A stretch of DNA of 64,000 bases from Mauremys mutica (taxonomy: Eukaryota > Chordata > Testudines > Geoemydidae): assembly GCF_020497125.1 (NCBI RefSeq), contig NC_059079.1, forward strand, positions 16,449,553-16,513,552, read 5' to 3'. Positions 12,541 to 24,024 of the stretch are shown piece after piece. Each line of letters starts with the position of its first letter. The stretch's first letter is position 1. The notes under the pieces are model-generated. The model was given only the letters and a program-made list of their open reading frames with translations. It searched no databases and was not told where the DNA came from. The position numbers and the translations under genes are program-made.

Positions 12541-12670
12541 GCTGGGAAAACCCCAAATGTCAGAAAGCTGTAGTGATGCTGAGAGTCAGGTAATGTGTAG
12601 CACACCTATATATGTTCACAGTTGGCTGCATATAATTTTATTTTGTGTTTGTTTTATTTTATTTTTGTAG

Positions 12671-12867
12671 AGAAAATCAGACAAAGATATGCAGATCTGC
12701 CAGGGGAGTTGCACATTATTGAGCTTGAAAAAGATAAGAATGGGCTTGGACTCAGCCTTGCAGGCAACAAGGACAGGTCTCGTATGAGCATTTTCATAGT
12801 TGGCATCAGTCCGGATGGACCTGCAGGAAGAGATGGAAGAATGCACATTGGTGATGAACTTTTAGAG
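12671..12867 (+). CDS. PATJ: PATJ exon encoding the N-terminal two thirds of a PDZ domain (probably PDZ7)
   Basis: A pyrimidine-rich tract ending in TTTTTGTAG precedes the exon and GTAAGT follows it. The exon is 197 nt. It enters with two bases of a split codon and exits on a codon boundary. It reads [19 protein letters not shown] and then the carboxylate-binding loop GLGLSLAG, which grips the C-terminus of a PDZ ligand. The strand region SIFIVGI, the turn [10 protein letters not shown] and IGDELLE follow. This is the conserved order of a class of PDZ domains in PATJ/MPDZ. The next exon supplies the helix and last strand. Reading through the donor would stop at 12984. No start codon belongs to this exon; the ATG at 12622 is intronic. 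Confidence 0.93.
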
Positions 12868-12984
12868 GTAAGTGATTCCTTCGGCTGTATGATTGAGTTG
12901 GTATCAAGAGAGGGAGGAAAGCCTGTGGACCTAGTAATGAAACACAAAATAAAGATTTGGTGCCAGTTCATGGAACTGTGGTGA

Positions 12985-13920
12985 CTTATGCCAGCTGAGG
13001 ATCAAAGAAACAGAAGAAGATATTAAGATGACTGGAAAATAGGTAACATTCACTATGCAGATGAGACAATGCTGTTGGCTGATTCTGAAGGTCTGATGAA
13101 GTTAGTGGAGGTTCTATGTGAATATGACAAAGAATATGGGTTAGAGTTGAATTTGGACAAGACAAAAACTATGGTGGTATCCAATGATCCTGCAATATTC
13201 CAGTGAACAACATAGTCATATAATAAGTGAGAAATTATTGCTACTTAGGAAGCATTACAGAAGATGGAAAATCAGATATTGAGGTCTTGTGGCACCTTCG
13301 AGACTAACAAATTTATTTGAGCATAAGCTTTCGTGGGCTACAGCCCACTTCGGATGCATGTAGTGGAAAATACAATAGAATAGCAAGCGTGAATTCTCGA
13401 AGAATAAATATCTAATGAGAAAGGGACATGAATTTCTGACTGTTTAAAAACTTATATATGGTCTGTGTTAAATTATGGCTGTGAAACATGGACTTTCAAA
13501 CAATAATAAAGAAACTATAATCCTCCAAATTATGGTATTATAGAAGAATTCTAAAAATATCATGGATAGACCAGTAACCAATGAAAAAGTATTGGAGATT
13601 ATTGGAACTCAGCCAAAGTTAGAGATCCTGTGAAAATAAAGTTTTGATTTCCAGGGCACATTTTAGGAGGTTCAGCAGATGATGCATGTTTATTGGCACT
13701 GGATGGCAAAGTTGATGGCAGAAGGATTTGAGGCAGAAAAAGAATGTCTTGGACGGATGATGTGGTATCCTGGGTGTGTCAAAAGGGTTATTAATCCACA
13801 AAGGGATTAGCAGAGAACCATACAGAATGGAATACCGTGGTTACAAACCTCCAGTGATGCAGATGTCACATAAGAGGATGATTGGGTCCATTGATAAACG
13901 TGTTTTCACTGAAGAACAAA
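12985..13920 (+). mobile_element. RTE-like LINE reverse transcriptase remnant
   Basis: Around 13049 a frame reads NIHYADETMLLADSEGLM, with the catalytic YADD box changed to YADE. ELNLDKTKTMVVSN follows, and later YLGSITEDGKSDIE. After an interruption come frames typical of the RT C-terminus (WYYRRILKISWID near 13530). There are many stops. It is split at about 13281-13420 by a Penelope-type piece. RTE is my best clade guess. Confidence 0.65.
13281..13420 (-). mobile_element. Older Penelope-type tail inside the RTE remnant
   Basis: Read on the minus strand it has AAGCTTATGCTCAAATAAAT, then TTTGTTAGTCTC and AGGTGCCACAAGACC. This is the tail sequence of a widespread vertebrate Penelope-like family. 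At 13328-13353 the minus strand has a stem GTGGGC-TGTA-GCCCAC between CCGAA and CGAAAG, a shortened hammerhead-like core. The right boundary is approximate. Confidence 0.6.
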
Positions 13921-13933
13921 ATTCACACACCTA

Positions 13934-14099
13934 CACCTCTACCCTGATATAAGGTGACCCGATATAACACGAATTCGAATATAACACGGTAAAGCAGTGC
14001 TCCGGCGGGGGGGGGGGGTTGTGCACTCCGGCGCACTCATCTATAAAGTAGTAAGATTTTTTTGGCTCCCGAGGACAGCGTTATATCGGGGTAGAGGTG
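13934..14099. mobile_element. Tigger/mariner-like MITE with TA duplication
   Basis: The 166-bp element starts CACCTCTACCCTGATATA and ends TTATATCGGGGTAGAGGTG, an inverted repeat. TA lies at both edges (13932-13933, 14100-14101). A run of about 12 G and a GTGCACTCCGGCGCACTC hairpin lie inside. Confidence 0.82.
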
Positions 14100-15014
14100 T
14101 ACTTGGTTATGAAAACTGATGTCAATGCAGTCTATGCTTTCAGAATGTTCATAAACTATGGTTAGGGAGGGACTACTGAAAAGCAGGTGAGGGAATAGCA
14201 AATCTATCCTTGTATTGCATATGTTGTTTCATGGAAAAATTCAGTTTACATATAAAACGAGTCTTGCCTTTTGCAGTTGTCAGGGTTCCCTTCCTTTCCA
14301 GCTGATAAGGAAATACAATTTCATATTGTGATCCATTTTACTCAGTTGTTAGAATTTAAAACATTTTGTTTGTTTCTTTCTGTCTTTCTGTCTTTCTTGT
14401 GATGTCTGATGCAAACTAACCCACAGAGCAAGTTATTCTATCAGCACATAAAGCATTTCATCTTCCTTTCCCCTCCACCCCTTTTCATCTTCCTGCTTGA
14501 AACACATTTCAAACCTTTCAACCTGATATGTGGCTACCGCAGAGTGGCACTTAGTGCTGAGGGTCTTTTGCTATTCCTGCAGTGGTTCCCACATCATGAC
14601 TGCTTTACAGGTTTGAGAAATTATTCATCCCTGTGGATGTTTCTCTTCTCAGGAAGCTTTCACTGAAGAGTAGGTGTGTGCTGACCTACTGGACTCAATG
14701 GGAGGTGATGTTAGATCTTTGAGCAATTCTGACTCTGTGTTGTATGAGTACCAAGTGTTTTCTCTCATTTCTTAACCTGAAAAGGAGAAGTCTGACTGTC
14801 TGGGAGCACCTAGAATTATCTAAAGATTTGTCAATGTCTAATTATAGGTTTTCAATACCCATGCAGTGTGGGAGGCTTGTTTTGAAATGAAGTATCACTG
14901 TATGAAATTTGTCTCTGTTAGGGTGATAAATTGCGTTAAAGTCTCTGTATCTTGCTGAAATAATGACAGGCAAATTGCCCTTTCCTGCAAATTCCTGTTG
15001 GTCCATGCTTCAGT

Positions 15015-15090
15015 TACTATAGAATCATAGGGTTAGAAGGGACCGCAGGGGTCATCTAATCTAACCCCTTGTCAAATGCAGGATTTGTTG
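15015..15090 (-). mobile_element. CR1 3' end fragment
   Basis: ATAGAATCATAGGGTTAGAA, then GGGACC and TCATCTAATCTAACCCC, is the reverse complement of a CR1 terminus. Confidence 0.75.
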
Positions 15091-15339
15091 TGTTATAACT
15101 TTCAAGGGACCACTACATTTTACAGAAATGTTAAAAGGCAGTTTGTCATCCTTTCTCACACTTGAGTCCTAAAGAAAAGATAATACTTTAGACTTTGCTC
15201 GCTCAAGTCTAGTAACCTACCCACGCCTGTTTTCTTTACTGACTCTCAACTCAGGCAAAACTCCCATTGATATCAGTGGATTTGTGGTTCAGGCAAAGAA
15301 CTGGGGGAAAGATGGTTTCTATTAGTGGGTCAGGCACAG

Positions 15340-15490
15340 ACTTTCTGGGTGGTCTTTTTCATCTCCATCAACTTCCTGGTGCCTTAGTTTCTCCATCTGT
15401 AAAATGGGGGTAATAATACTTCCTTACCACAAAGGAGTGTTACAAAGCTAAAATCATTAATGCTTGTGAAGTCCTTTGACCGCCTCAGAT
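15340..15490 (+). repeat. MIR-type SINE fragment
   Basis: The core TGCCTTAGTTTCTCCATCTG leads to TAAAATGGGGGTAATAATAC and a GTGAAGTCCTTTGA tail, the classic MIR 3' half. Confidence 0.75.
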
Positions 15491-16964
15491 GAAGCAGGGG
15501 AACTAGAATGGGCATTAAAACTTAAGACTGAGAGATGGAAACACATGATGAAGTTGCAAGTTATTGTTTGTTTATTATGGGAGTTTGTACTTTGGCAGGA
15601 ATGTAAATTCTGAAATGTACTAAGAATTAAAGATGAGTTGAACTAGACTGATAAATCTTGGGTGTGTACCAGCCCAAACAAAATGGACCCACAAATGGAG
15701 TAGGTGTTATGCTGCTCGGAGATCAGGTAGTTTTGGATGCTAGCTCCCTGAACTTTGGAGGACTTTTACACTGACATGCTTACACAGGTAGGGGGAGCCT
15801 CTGAGGTTTTCGCCTGACTCCTAAATTATTCCCTGCATTATATAATCCTTCTAGCCATAGATACTGCTGTCCTTGAGAGATGGGCCATGTGGCATTTCTG
15901 GTGAATTTTATAAATATTTATTTTTAAATTCTACTTAGTAGATTTTTGGAGGGTTTGGGATTTGCATATATGTTGTATGGTTGCAAGTTGCAAAAGAACT
16001 CAGTGTTGGCCTAACTTTGCTCCCGGTGAAGTCAGCGATAGAATCACAGTTTCTACAGTGGAAGGAGAGTGGACCAGTGCTCACCATTTCTGAAAGTGCT
16101 ACCCTGTAACTGAACAAACCATGTCCACAGGCCTATAAGTAAATGCCACCTTTTTGTTTACCTTTAGGATCAAATCAAACTCACCTCACTAGTGCCCAAA
16201 ATTTACCATGTGATTGCTTGACTTACATGAAATGGTTGGGAGGTCTCAGTTCAATTCCAAGTGGGCTGAGGTCCACTGCACCAAAACATCTAGAATTGAA
16301 AAAGGAGTGAATTGTGAATCAGTCCTTTGACATTCCTGTGCGCTGTGAATTATTCAAATCAAGTGACTTATAAAGCCAAGTAAAGCTTTAAAACACCTCA
16401 GTATTGTTATATATATAATAAACATGCACCTCCATTAAAATGGCATTATTGGGGTAATCTTATTAGCAGTTTCAGAAACAAGCATAAAAATTGAGCTGCA
16501 AGATATAAATTGATCACTATTTGGAGCTAGATGTCATACCTCCTCCACCAATGGTATAGTGTTATGCACTTGGCTGGGTGTGTTTTTTATCTACCTGTAT
16601 TAAACACACACGCAAACAATAATTTAAAGAACATTAAGATTGCAAAGTCAAGCAGTCAAAAGTTAGGAAATCCCTGAATTTAAGTTCCCTGTGCAACCGT
16701 CATTTGATCCCCATTGTGTGTATGTGTTATGATATCGTCTTTAATTACATGATCATGTTCTATTTTTCCCATAGGAACCATGCCTCTTTCAGTGCACAGC
16801 ATGGACAATGCTTGTTTAACGAGAAACTGCTCAATATTTTGTCACATCTTCATTTTTCAGTGCGGGACCCCCTGCTTTATTTATTCCATACTATTTATAC
16901 CCTCCTCTAAAAACATTGTTCGTTTCCTCCTGAGGTTTTTTATGGCACTTTTCTATGGCACTTG

Positions 16965-17400
16965 TCACTTACAGTATCTGAGTGCTTCACAACCATTAAT
17001 GAATTTGTCTTTATGACATCCCTGTGAGGTTGGGAAATACCTTTATCTCCATGTTACAGATGGGGAACTGAGGCACAGAGAGATTACCATCAAAAACGCC
17101 CACTGTTGTAGTGCCCAATTTGAGACGCCTAGCACCTGATTTTTTCAGCGTACTTAGCGTTATATAGCACTTCATATGTTCAAAGCACAGCACCCATTGA
17201 CTCCAGCTGCAGCTCTGAGTGCCCAAGTTTTCTACAGAGCAGACCCCAAGGTCTCAAGCAGGGCACACCGTTAGTGAAGAACTGTGAAAAGTTTGGTGTA
17301 AGTGACTCGCCCAGCATCACGCAGAGTCACTCTTGGGCAGAGGCAGGGATTAGAATCCAGTTCTCTGGTTCAGCATTTAGTTGCCTTCACCATGAGACCA
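16965..17400 (-). repeat. MIR-type SINE split by another old repeat
   Basis: The reverse-complement MIR core (TTACAGATGGGGAACTGAGG, CACAGAGAGATTA) runs to about 17087. The MIR continues only at about 17300 with AAGTGACTCGCCCAGCATCA and GGGATTAGAATCCAG. The 210 bases between belong to a different old repeat with GCACCCATTGACTCCAGCTG. The two halves join in the right order. Confidence 0.65.
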
Positions 17401-18413
17401 TCCTTTCTCTTCCTGCAGCCCACTGCCTTATTCACTACGTATCTCCAGCTTCTGCAACAAATGTCAGAGGGGCCTAAAGACAACCATCTTCTTTCTTATG
17501 TACACTAAACAAGGCAGGGAGCCTATGGAAAAATAATATAGGATCATTCTATTTTCTCCAAAAAAGTATTTTTAGGGTGTATCTATATCTATATGCTGAG
17601 TGGAAAAATATTTATATTTACACAGTAGGTTCATCCCTATCCTCATACTCTTTCAGAAGAAAAATATGTGAGGCCAGATCCCTCTCTCTTTACACAAGCA
17701 GGTAGTCCCAGTGATTAAATAGAATTATTCCTGTTAGTAAAGTGAATAGGATTTGAGACTCTGGCTTTCAGATCCTAGCAGATCCATTGGAGGAAGTGAT
17801 GTCATCTGAGTCCCTCTCTCTGGCCCAGTCTCTCAGGTTCAGAACAACAATGGCCAAACAGTGTTGGAGTCCCAGGAGATGGTGGGAGTGGGAGCCATGG
17901 CGGTAAAGTTTGCTGCAGTGATTGTTGGTAGACAGCTTATTCCTCTGCTGCTTCTTGTTTTCTTTTGTCATTCCTTTTAAGACCCCAAAAGGGAATGATG
18001 GGTGAAACAGCCCATCCTCATTATTTTGTCCATCAATTAGACCTAATTTCTGATGCACCAATTTTGGTTTATTGATTTTCAGTTCTACCCGTTCTGAGTT
18101 TACCAGGCACGATTTTAACACAGTCCTTGAATTATATTTTTAGGCCTTTTTCTTTGGTCTAACCTAGATTTTTCTCTCCCCTTTACATATACTATTAATT
18201 GTTTAACGTTATTGTGACATCTTATGAACGTTCACTTACCACTTACAGTAAGGATAAATTTGTAGGCCCAATTATTACAACAGTTCCCATCACAGCTATG
18301 TGGTAAAGACAATGTCCTCTCACTTCTTTATATCAAAGTATGAGGGGCAGAAGTTCCTCTGATTTTTTTTCTGGGTTATGAACTTGCATGTCATTTACAG
18401 ATTTAAGCAAGTA

Positions 18414-19468
18414 CAGTAACTCCTCACTTAACGTTGTAATTATGTTCCTGAAAGATGCGACTTTAAGTGAAACGATGTTAAGCGAATCCAATTTCCCCAT
18501 AAGAATTAATGTAAATGGGGGGGTTAGGTTCGAGGGAAAAGGTTTTTTTTTTGCCAGACAAAAGGCATTATATACATTTTAAAACAATTTTAAACAAGCA
18601 ATTTAATACTACGCTGGGGGGAGGGAGTAGTGTGCAAGTGCTGTGTGTTTACATATTGTACAGTACCGTAGTTGGGAGGTGCCCCTGCCTTACCCCACAC
18701 AGGCACAGCCCACTGGCACTGGAGATGAGGCAGGCCAGGAGGCTGAAGGTGCTGTAGGCTAGGAGAAGCACGTTGCGGAGCAGCGGCAGCTTCCCCTACT
18801 CTGCAAGCACCGGAGCGGGGGGCCTTCAGCCCGCCCACTCCCCCCCTTTCCCCAAGCCCCCATCCTTGACCTGCTTCTTCCTCCCGCCCACCTCCTTCCC
18901 CTTTACTTCCCACGCTGCGTCCTCATTCCTCCCCCTTCCCTCTCCTCCCTTCTAAATGCCGCAAGCCAGCTGATTGCCACCAGCAGGAGGCAGGGGAGGG
19001 AGGGGGAGCCTGCACACTGAGTCCTTGCTCCTCCCCCCTCCCTCCTGCCTGGGGCAATCAGCTGGCTTGTGGTGTTTAGGGGGCAGGATGGAGGGGGGGA
19101 GGAGCGAGGACTCGGCACACAGGCTCTCTCTCCCTCGCCTTCTGCCCGGGGCAATCAGCTGGCTTGCGGCGTTCAGGAGGCAGGAGAGGGAGGGGGAGCC
19201 TCCACCCCTCCTGCCCCCAAAACACCGCAAGCCAGCTGATTGTCGTGGGGGGGGAGAAGGGGGAAGGCACTGATCCACAGGGTCTGCTGGTGGGCCAGAG
19301 GCGCTGTGTGTGGGGGGGCGCACATGTAGGGAGGCTGCCAGCTGTGGAGAAAGCAGGCAGCCAAACAACGTAAGAGTGGAGCATTGCACAACTTTAAATG
19401 AGCATGTTCCCTAATTGATCAGCAACGTAACAACGTTAACCGGGACGACTTAAAGTGAGGAGTTACTG
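18414..19468. mobile_element. Tigger/mariner-like element, 1,055 bp, with GC-rich interior
   Basis: TA lies at both edges (18412-18413 and 19469-19470). The ends CAGTAACTCCTCACTTAACG and TTAAAGTGAGGAGTTACTG are inverted repeats, and subterminal segments (GCGACTTTAAGTG and AACGTAACAACGTTAA) continue the pattern. There is no transposase. From about 18650 to 19370 it is filled with GC-rich, purine/pyrimidine-biased sequence that gives overlapping spurious open frames on both strands. Confidence 0.85.
18953..19245. repeat. Four copies of a GCAAGCCAGCTGATTG module in mixed orientation
   Basis: Inside the Tigger-like element the module GCAAGCCAGCTGATTGCC occurs near 18961 (+), 19052 (-), 19150 (-) and 19226 (+). 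The spacers carry similar GGAGGGGGAG tracts. The order +,-,-,+ would allow strong hairpins. Confidence 0.85.
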
Positions 19469-20675
19469 TACATGAGAGATACTTCTTAGGCTTGTGAAAC
19501 CATCAGATAAAACTTCAGCTGCCAAATCTATAGTACATGTTGCTATGCACTGGATGCTGCCTGGACTCAGCAAGCACGTCATAAAACAACATAACTATTG
19601 CCATAGTGACAGAATAAAAACCTCTGCCTACTGACCTGATAACCATCATAACCAGGTGAACACACAATTTCTTCTCACTCTGTGATGTCCTGATCTTTTC
19701 AAGAAGACGTTAAAAAAAATAAATAAAACCATATAGAGAGCTCATTGAGTCACTATGTTCATATCTACTTAGTTTCTTTTTTTTTTTTAAGGGCTAATGG
19801 AACTTTCTGAAGCTATTGTTAAGCATTGCAGCAAAAGAAAACATTTAACATAAGCAAACTGTAATTCAGAAAATCAAACATAGTTTCCAAGTAGCTGGGT
19901 TTTGATTCCCACAAAATAAAGTACGGTAAATATCCTACCGTATTTTGTGGCTCTGACATGTCTCCCATTGAAAATAAGAAAAGATTTCAAAATGGTGGCC
20001 CTTGTGAAATTCTAAATGTTCTCTTGCAGTTCCATTTCTGTAGGATTTTATATAATCCTTCATCACTGGGGTATCTGAGCAGCTAACATAATAAATTTTC
20101 TTTCCAAAAGAAACCCTTTCCTTAATTTTTTTTTTAATTTAGGCTGTCACTGAAGAATAACTACATGGGATAGTTGAAAACCTCAAGGGAAATATATTAC
20201 TTTGACTACATTTTCATTTTTGTATAATTAAAATAATTGTAACGTACAGACCTAACTCCAGCTAATTAAATTTTGATCTCCAATACGTTTGCAAAGTAGG
20301 ATTAATTTAACCAGTGTAAAAAATATAAATTCTGATCTAAATAGGCAGTTGTTAAGAAAAAATTGATGGTAATTCAACTAAATCCAAACTATTTGTAAAA
20401 CCATATATAATATCCCTAGTGAATAATTTTTTTTTAATTGGAAGAAAAAAAAATAAGACATTTATCCCAAATTAATAATCTGCTAATCTGAACTCTGAAT
20501 GTCTTTATGGAAGTATTCCCTTTTTGCCAATTTCTTAAACTTTACCTTTGAGTTTAATATACCACCTCTAGAACTGTATCTCCTTGTGTGGTAATTGCAA
20601 ATAATAATAACCTGAAGCTCTTCAAACTTTGGGGTAGTGTTATTTCCTTAGTGCCTGATCCTTTCATGTTCTGTG

Positions 20676-20933
20676 TACCTCAAACTGCTATTGACCTCGG
20701 AGGGACTTTGACGTATACAAGGAAAGCAGAATCAGATCTTACTGTGCAAATAGATTTTTATATTTTTATTTATATATTTATAAATAAATATATTTATATA
20801 TAAATAAAAATATAAAAATCTATTTGCACAAATATATAAATAAAAATATAAAAATCTATTTGCACAGTAAGATCTGATTCTGCTTTCCTTGTATACGTCA
20901 AAGTCCCTCCGAGGTCAATAGCAGTTTGAGGTA
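20676..20933. repeat. Large near-perfect palindrome with AT-rich centre
   Basis: The left arm begins TACCTCAAACTGCTATTGAC at 20676 and the right arm ends with its reverse complement at 20933. The outer arms match without a visible mismatch for about 100 bases each. The right arm holds a tandem duplicate of a 29-base AT-rich unit ending CTATTTGCACA, near 20802 and 20839. No target-site duplication was seen. Confidence 0.93.
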
Positions 20934-22221
20934 TTCTCAAATATCAAACTTTTGAAAGGGTGGTGAGGAAATGAAGTGGAGGGGAAAATAAGAAATATAT
21001 TTTGCAGTAGTATTTGTAAAATATGGATATGATTGCCATACAATTTGTTGCTGGATTACTTTAACCATTTGAAGAGTATTTACCTGTTGATTCCTCCTTG
21101 GGAAAATAACCCCAACAACAAAAATGGAATGTCTTTTAAAATGTACTGTGGGTTTTTGTTGTCCTTAGGTGAAGAAGAGAGTCAACATCATGTGACTAGC
21201 TAGTGCAACTTGACCACTCTTGACCTGTAGGCCACAGTTTAGGATCAGCTGTTAAAAGCTGTGTTAGAAGTCGTGTTTAGATAACTTTTCTCATGCTGAA
21301 TTTTTTTTTAGAATTTGACATAGATGATCATTAATTTGACTCTGAACACCAGACATTGTTTATTTTCTTTATTTAACAAAGGTTTGAGCAGTGTAAGAAT
21401 TCTGTCTCGTTTGTATTGAGTGATGGAAATAGCCACTAGTAGAGGCAAAACTTAATTAAGTATGAAGCTGCTCATTTCTTGTATTAAGCATTATGCAACA
21501 TGTTAATCGTTTTACAGCTCTCCTGCAATACTTTGAACTTGGCAATATTAACTCAATATAAAATATATATATTGCTTTGAAAATAAGAGTGAGTAAACTG
21601 TTGAAAATTAACATTTTTCTCAATCTTAAAGCTACAGCTTCATGGTCTACCTTGAAATCATGATGGAAAAATAGGGTATTCTTCACATAAATTCAATATC
21701 TATTTTTTCCATAAGATAAATGATAGAAAAGCTAAATTAGTATTATAAAGTGTTACCTCTGAATTCAGTATCACATCCTGCCTTTCTCCTGTACATGAAT
21801 TGATGGCAGGATAATAGCCTGGAATGTCCAAATCAAAATTGAATTTCGAGTGAGTGCACTGACAGAGGTTAGATTTGTTTACTTTCTCCTGTATGCTCCT
21901 TCATACACTATCTTACCACAGAGCATTTGTGCTTGAAACCTCTTCTGGCATACTGATGTGTCTTACTGAAAGGAAAGTAAAAATAATGTAGTGTGCAATG
22001 CTGATATGCCTATTTTGTAAGATCCTCATAGGCAATGGGATTTATATTTCATGCACCCCTCATTTTCTCTCTATTGCTTCATCTTCCTTTTAGCCTGTCA
22101 TCATCTTTGAAGTGTTGGATTATGCACTATAATTAAGTTCAAAACGATACATACTTAGCTTTAGTTTTAATTAAATACATTTGTACATAAACCAGTTTTT
22201 TTCCCCCATTCTTTTTAACAG

Positions 22222-22313
22222 ATAAACAATCAGATATTATATGGAAGAAGCCACCAAAATGCCTCTGCAATAATTAAGACTGCTCCGTCAAAGGTCAAGT
22301 TGGTTTTCATACG
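22222..22313 (+). CDS. PATJ: PATJ exon completing the PDZ domain
   Basis: The acceptor is TTTTTAACAG and the donor GTAAGA. The exon is 92 nt, entering in phase 0 and leaving two bases of a codon. It encodes [18 protein letters not shown] followed by [24 protein letters not shown] is the PDZ alpha-2 helix that packs against the ligand, with His at its first position, as in class I PDZ domains that prefer Ser/Thr at ligand position -2. VKLVFIR is the last beta strand. It continues directly from IGDELLE at 12867, so the domain is intact. Confidence 0.93.
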
Positions 22314-23332
22314 GTAAGACCAGTTCTCCTCAAAACATCTAGTTGTAGTTGAGCCCATACATTAATAGCCTTATTTTCAGAGATGCTGATCCCCTTCAAG
22401 TCCCTTTGAAATAAGATAATATTTTTCTTAACCACGTTTCTGAGCATTGTTGAGAAGATCTCTGTAACGTTTTTAAAAACATCTTTCCAAGGATAACTGT
22501 GATGGCCTGCTCACCCTCTGGTGAACAGCTGACACAGATGCTTAGTGACTGCTTATCTGGTACCTTTGCTGCCACCATTATGCATACCAAGTATTCACTC
22601 CTTGTCTCTCTTAGATTTACAGTTAAAAGGTGTAATTGTTTCTCCCTAGGAACTGGAAACCCAGAGATTCACTCTAGTATGTGGTAATTATTAAGTAGCA
22701 TCACTTCGAGAAGTAGCAGTTAGGTACCTAAATAAATTAGTAGCACATATCAGGCTTAGTCTCAGAGTTAGTGAAAACAAAGCATCTTATTTATTACACT
22801 GACAACTATAATCTAACATGGAATTGGAAGCATTAAAGACATAGTTTTATACACATCTTACCAGGTCTATGTAACTACCTTGAGTGTCTTAGTTATTTAC
22901 AAATATACATACATACTGTGCCAGGACCTGCAAGTCCTCACTTTCTCTGAGAAACTCTGTCCTCCAAAGCCCACTGCAATCTACCTGTATGGGAAGTTTC
23001 TGGGGGCTAGGGACACCAAGCGGAGCTCCCTTCAGGTTTCCTCCTCAGAGCTCTGCTAACCCTTATTAAGTGAGCCACCCTCTCAAGGCAAGTCTATCTA
23101 GACCTTCTTCTGTCCGACCCTCCAACTCCCTGTTCCCTGTGACTGCCCTGTTAACCTGCCCAGATCTCCCTTCTCAAGATCCACTCTCCAAATGTCACCC
23201 TGACCAACTCCCCCCAGAGGTTTCGCCCTCTGGTGATGTTACTGCAGATGATGTCACCAGCCTCAGCAGTTCCTTAACAATAACTTTGTGGAAGTCTGAG
23301 AGATGCAGGGGGCAGTTCACACCTCTTAGAGC

Positions 23333-23832
23333 AGGGGTTCTCAAACTGGGCGCTGCAAGGTTATTACATGGGCAGGGGCGGCTCCAGGCCCCAGCATGCC
23401 AAGCGCGTGCTTGGGGCGGCATACCACGGGGCGTGCTCTGCCGGTTGCCGGGAGGGCAGCAGGCAGGGTGCCTTCGGTGGCATGCCTGTGGAGGGTCCGC
23501 TGGTCCCGCGGCTCCACCGAAGCCGCGGGACCAGCGGAGCCTCCGCAGGCACACCTGCGGGAGGTCCACCGGAGCCGCGGGACTGGCAACCGGCAGAGCG
23601 CCCCCCCGCGGCATGACGCCGTGCTTGGGGCGGCGAAATGTCTAGAGGCGCCCCTGTATATGGAGGGGTTGCGAGGTGTCAACCGCCACCCCAAACCCCG
23701 CTTTGCCTCCAGCATTTATAATGGTGTTAAATATATTAAAAAGTGTTTTTAATGTATATGAGGGAGGGGTCGCACTCAGAGACTTGCTATGTGAAAGGTG
23801 TCACCAGTAAAAAAAAAGTTTGAGAGCCACTG
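23333..23832. mobile_element. hAT-type MITE (CAGGGGTTCTCAAACT family) carrying an inserted MITE
   Basis: It has the same ends as the copy at 4661: CAGGGGTTCTCAAACTGG and GTTTGAGAGCCACTG. The flanks TCTTAGAG (23325-23332) and TCTTCGAG (23833-23840) match at 7 of 8. After GGTTATTACATGG it is interrupted, and it resumes at 23657 with GGAGGGGTTGCGAGG. Confidence 0.9.
23373..23656. mobile_element. hAT-type MITE (CAGGGGCGGCT family) nested in another MITE
   Basis: The 284-bp element has ends CAGGGGCGGCTCC and GGCGCCCCTG. The flanks TACATGGG and TATATGGA (23365-23372, 23657-23664) match at 6 of 8. The interrupted host sequence matches the uninterrupted copy at 4661 on both sides, which proves the order of insertion. 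Confidence 0.9.
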
Positions 23833-24024
23833 TCTTCGAGCTCTGGTTTCAAGCTGCCTGCAAACACAGGCATCATTGCATCATTCATGGTTTCATGCTT
23901 TCTTTTGCAGCCATCAGGTCTAGAAACTTTTAAAAAACTAATACTAGGATTCTGGTATTGTCAAATGTTTGTTTTTGTGTATGCACATGCCTGTGACTTA
24001 ATCTGGCCTGGCTGGGAAGGGATA

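Larger units (their letters stand above)
1..12670 (+). other. Intronic sequence 5' of the first recognised PATJ exon
   Basis: This 12.7 kb holds transposon remnants listed separately. I see nothing recognisable in 1-430, 1580-2280, 3130-4193, 4894-6350, 6580-7170, 8680-9790 and 9825-10440. It is AT-rich, apart from GC-rich repeat interiors. I identified no upstream PATJ exon. Short linker exons could be hidden, as two of the recognised ones are under 80 nt. Confidence 0.7.
12868..22221 (+). other. PATJ intron, 9,354 bp
   Basis: A GTAAGT donor and AACAG acceptor bound it, between the two halves of one PDZ domain. It carries an RTE-like remnant, Tigger-like elements, MIR pieces and a large palindrome. 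Nothing is recognised in 14102-15010, 15490-16960, 17400-18410, 19470-20670 and 20935-22221. Confidence 0.85.

Noticed and set aside
18590..19391. Several overlapping open frames on both strands around 19 kb.
   Set aside because: They lie inside the GC-rich interior of a Tigger-like element, with Pro/Gly/Arg-rich low-complexity translations in all frames.
23070..23645. An open frame of 191 codons on +.
   Set aside because: Its second half is the GC-rich interior of the nested MITE, and its first half has no domain. It crosses the MITE border without any gene structure.
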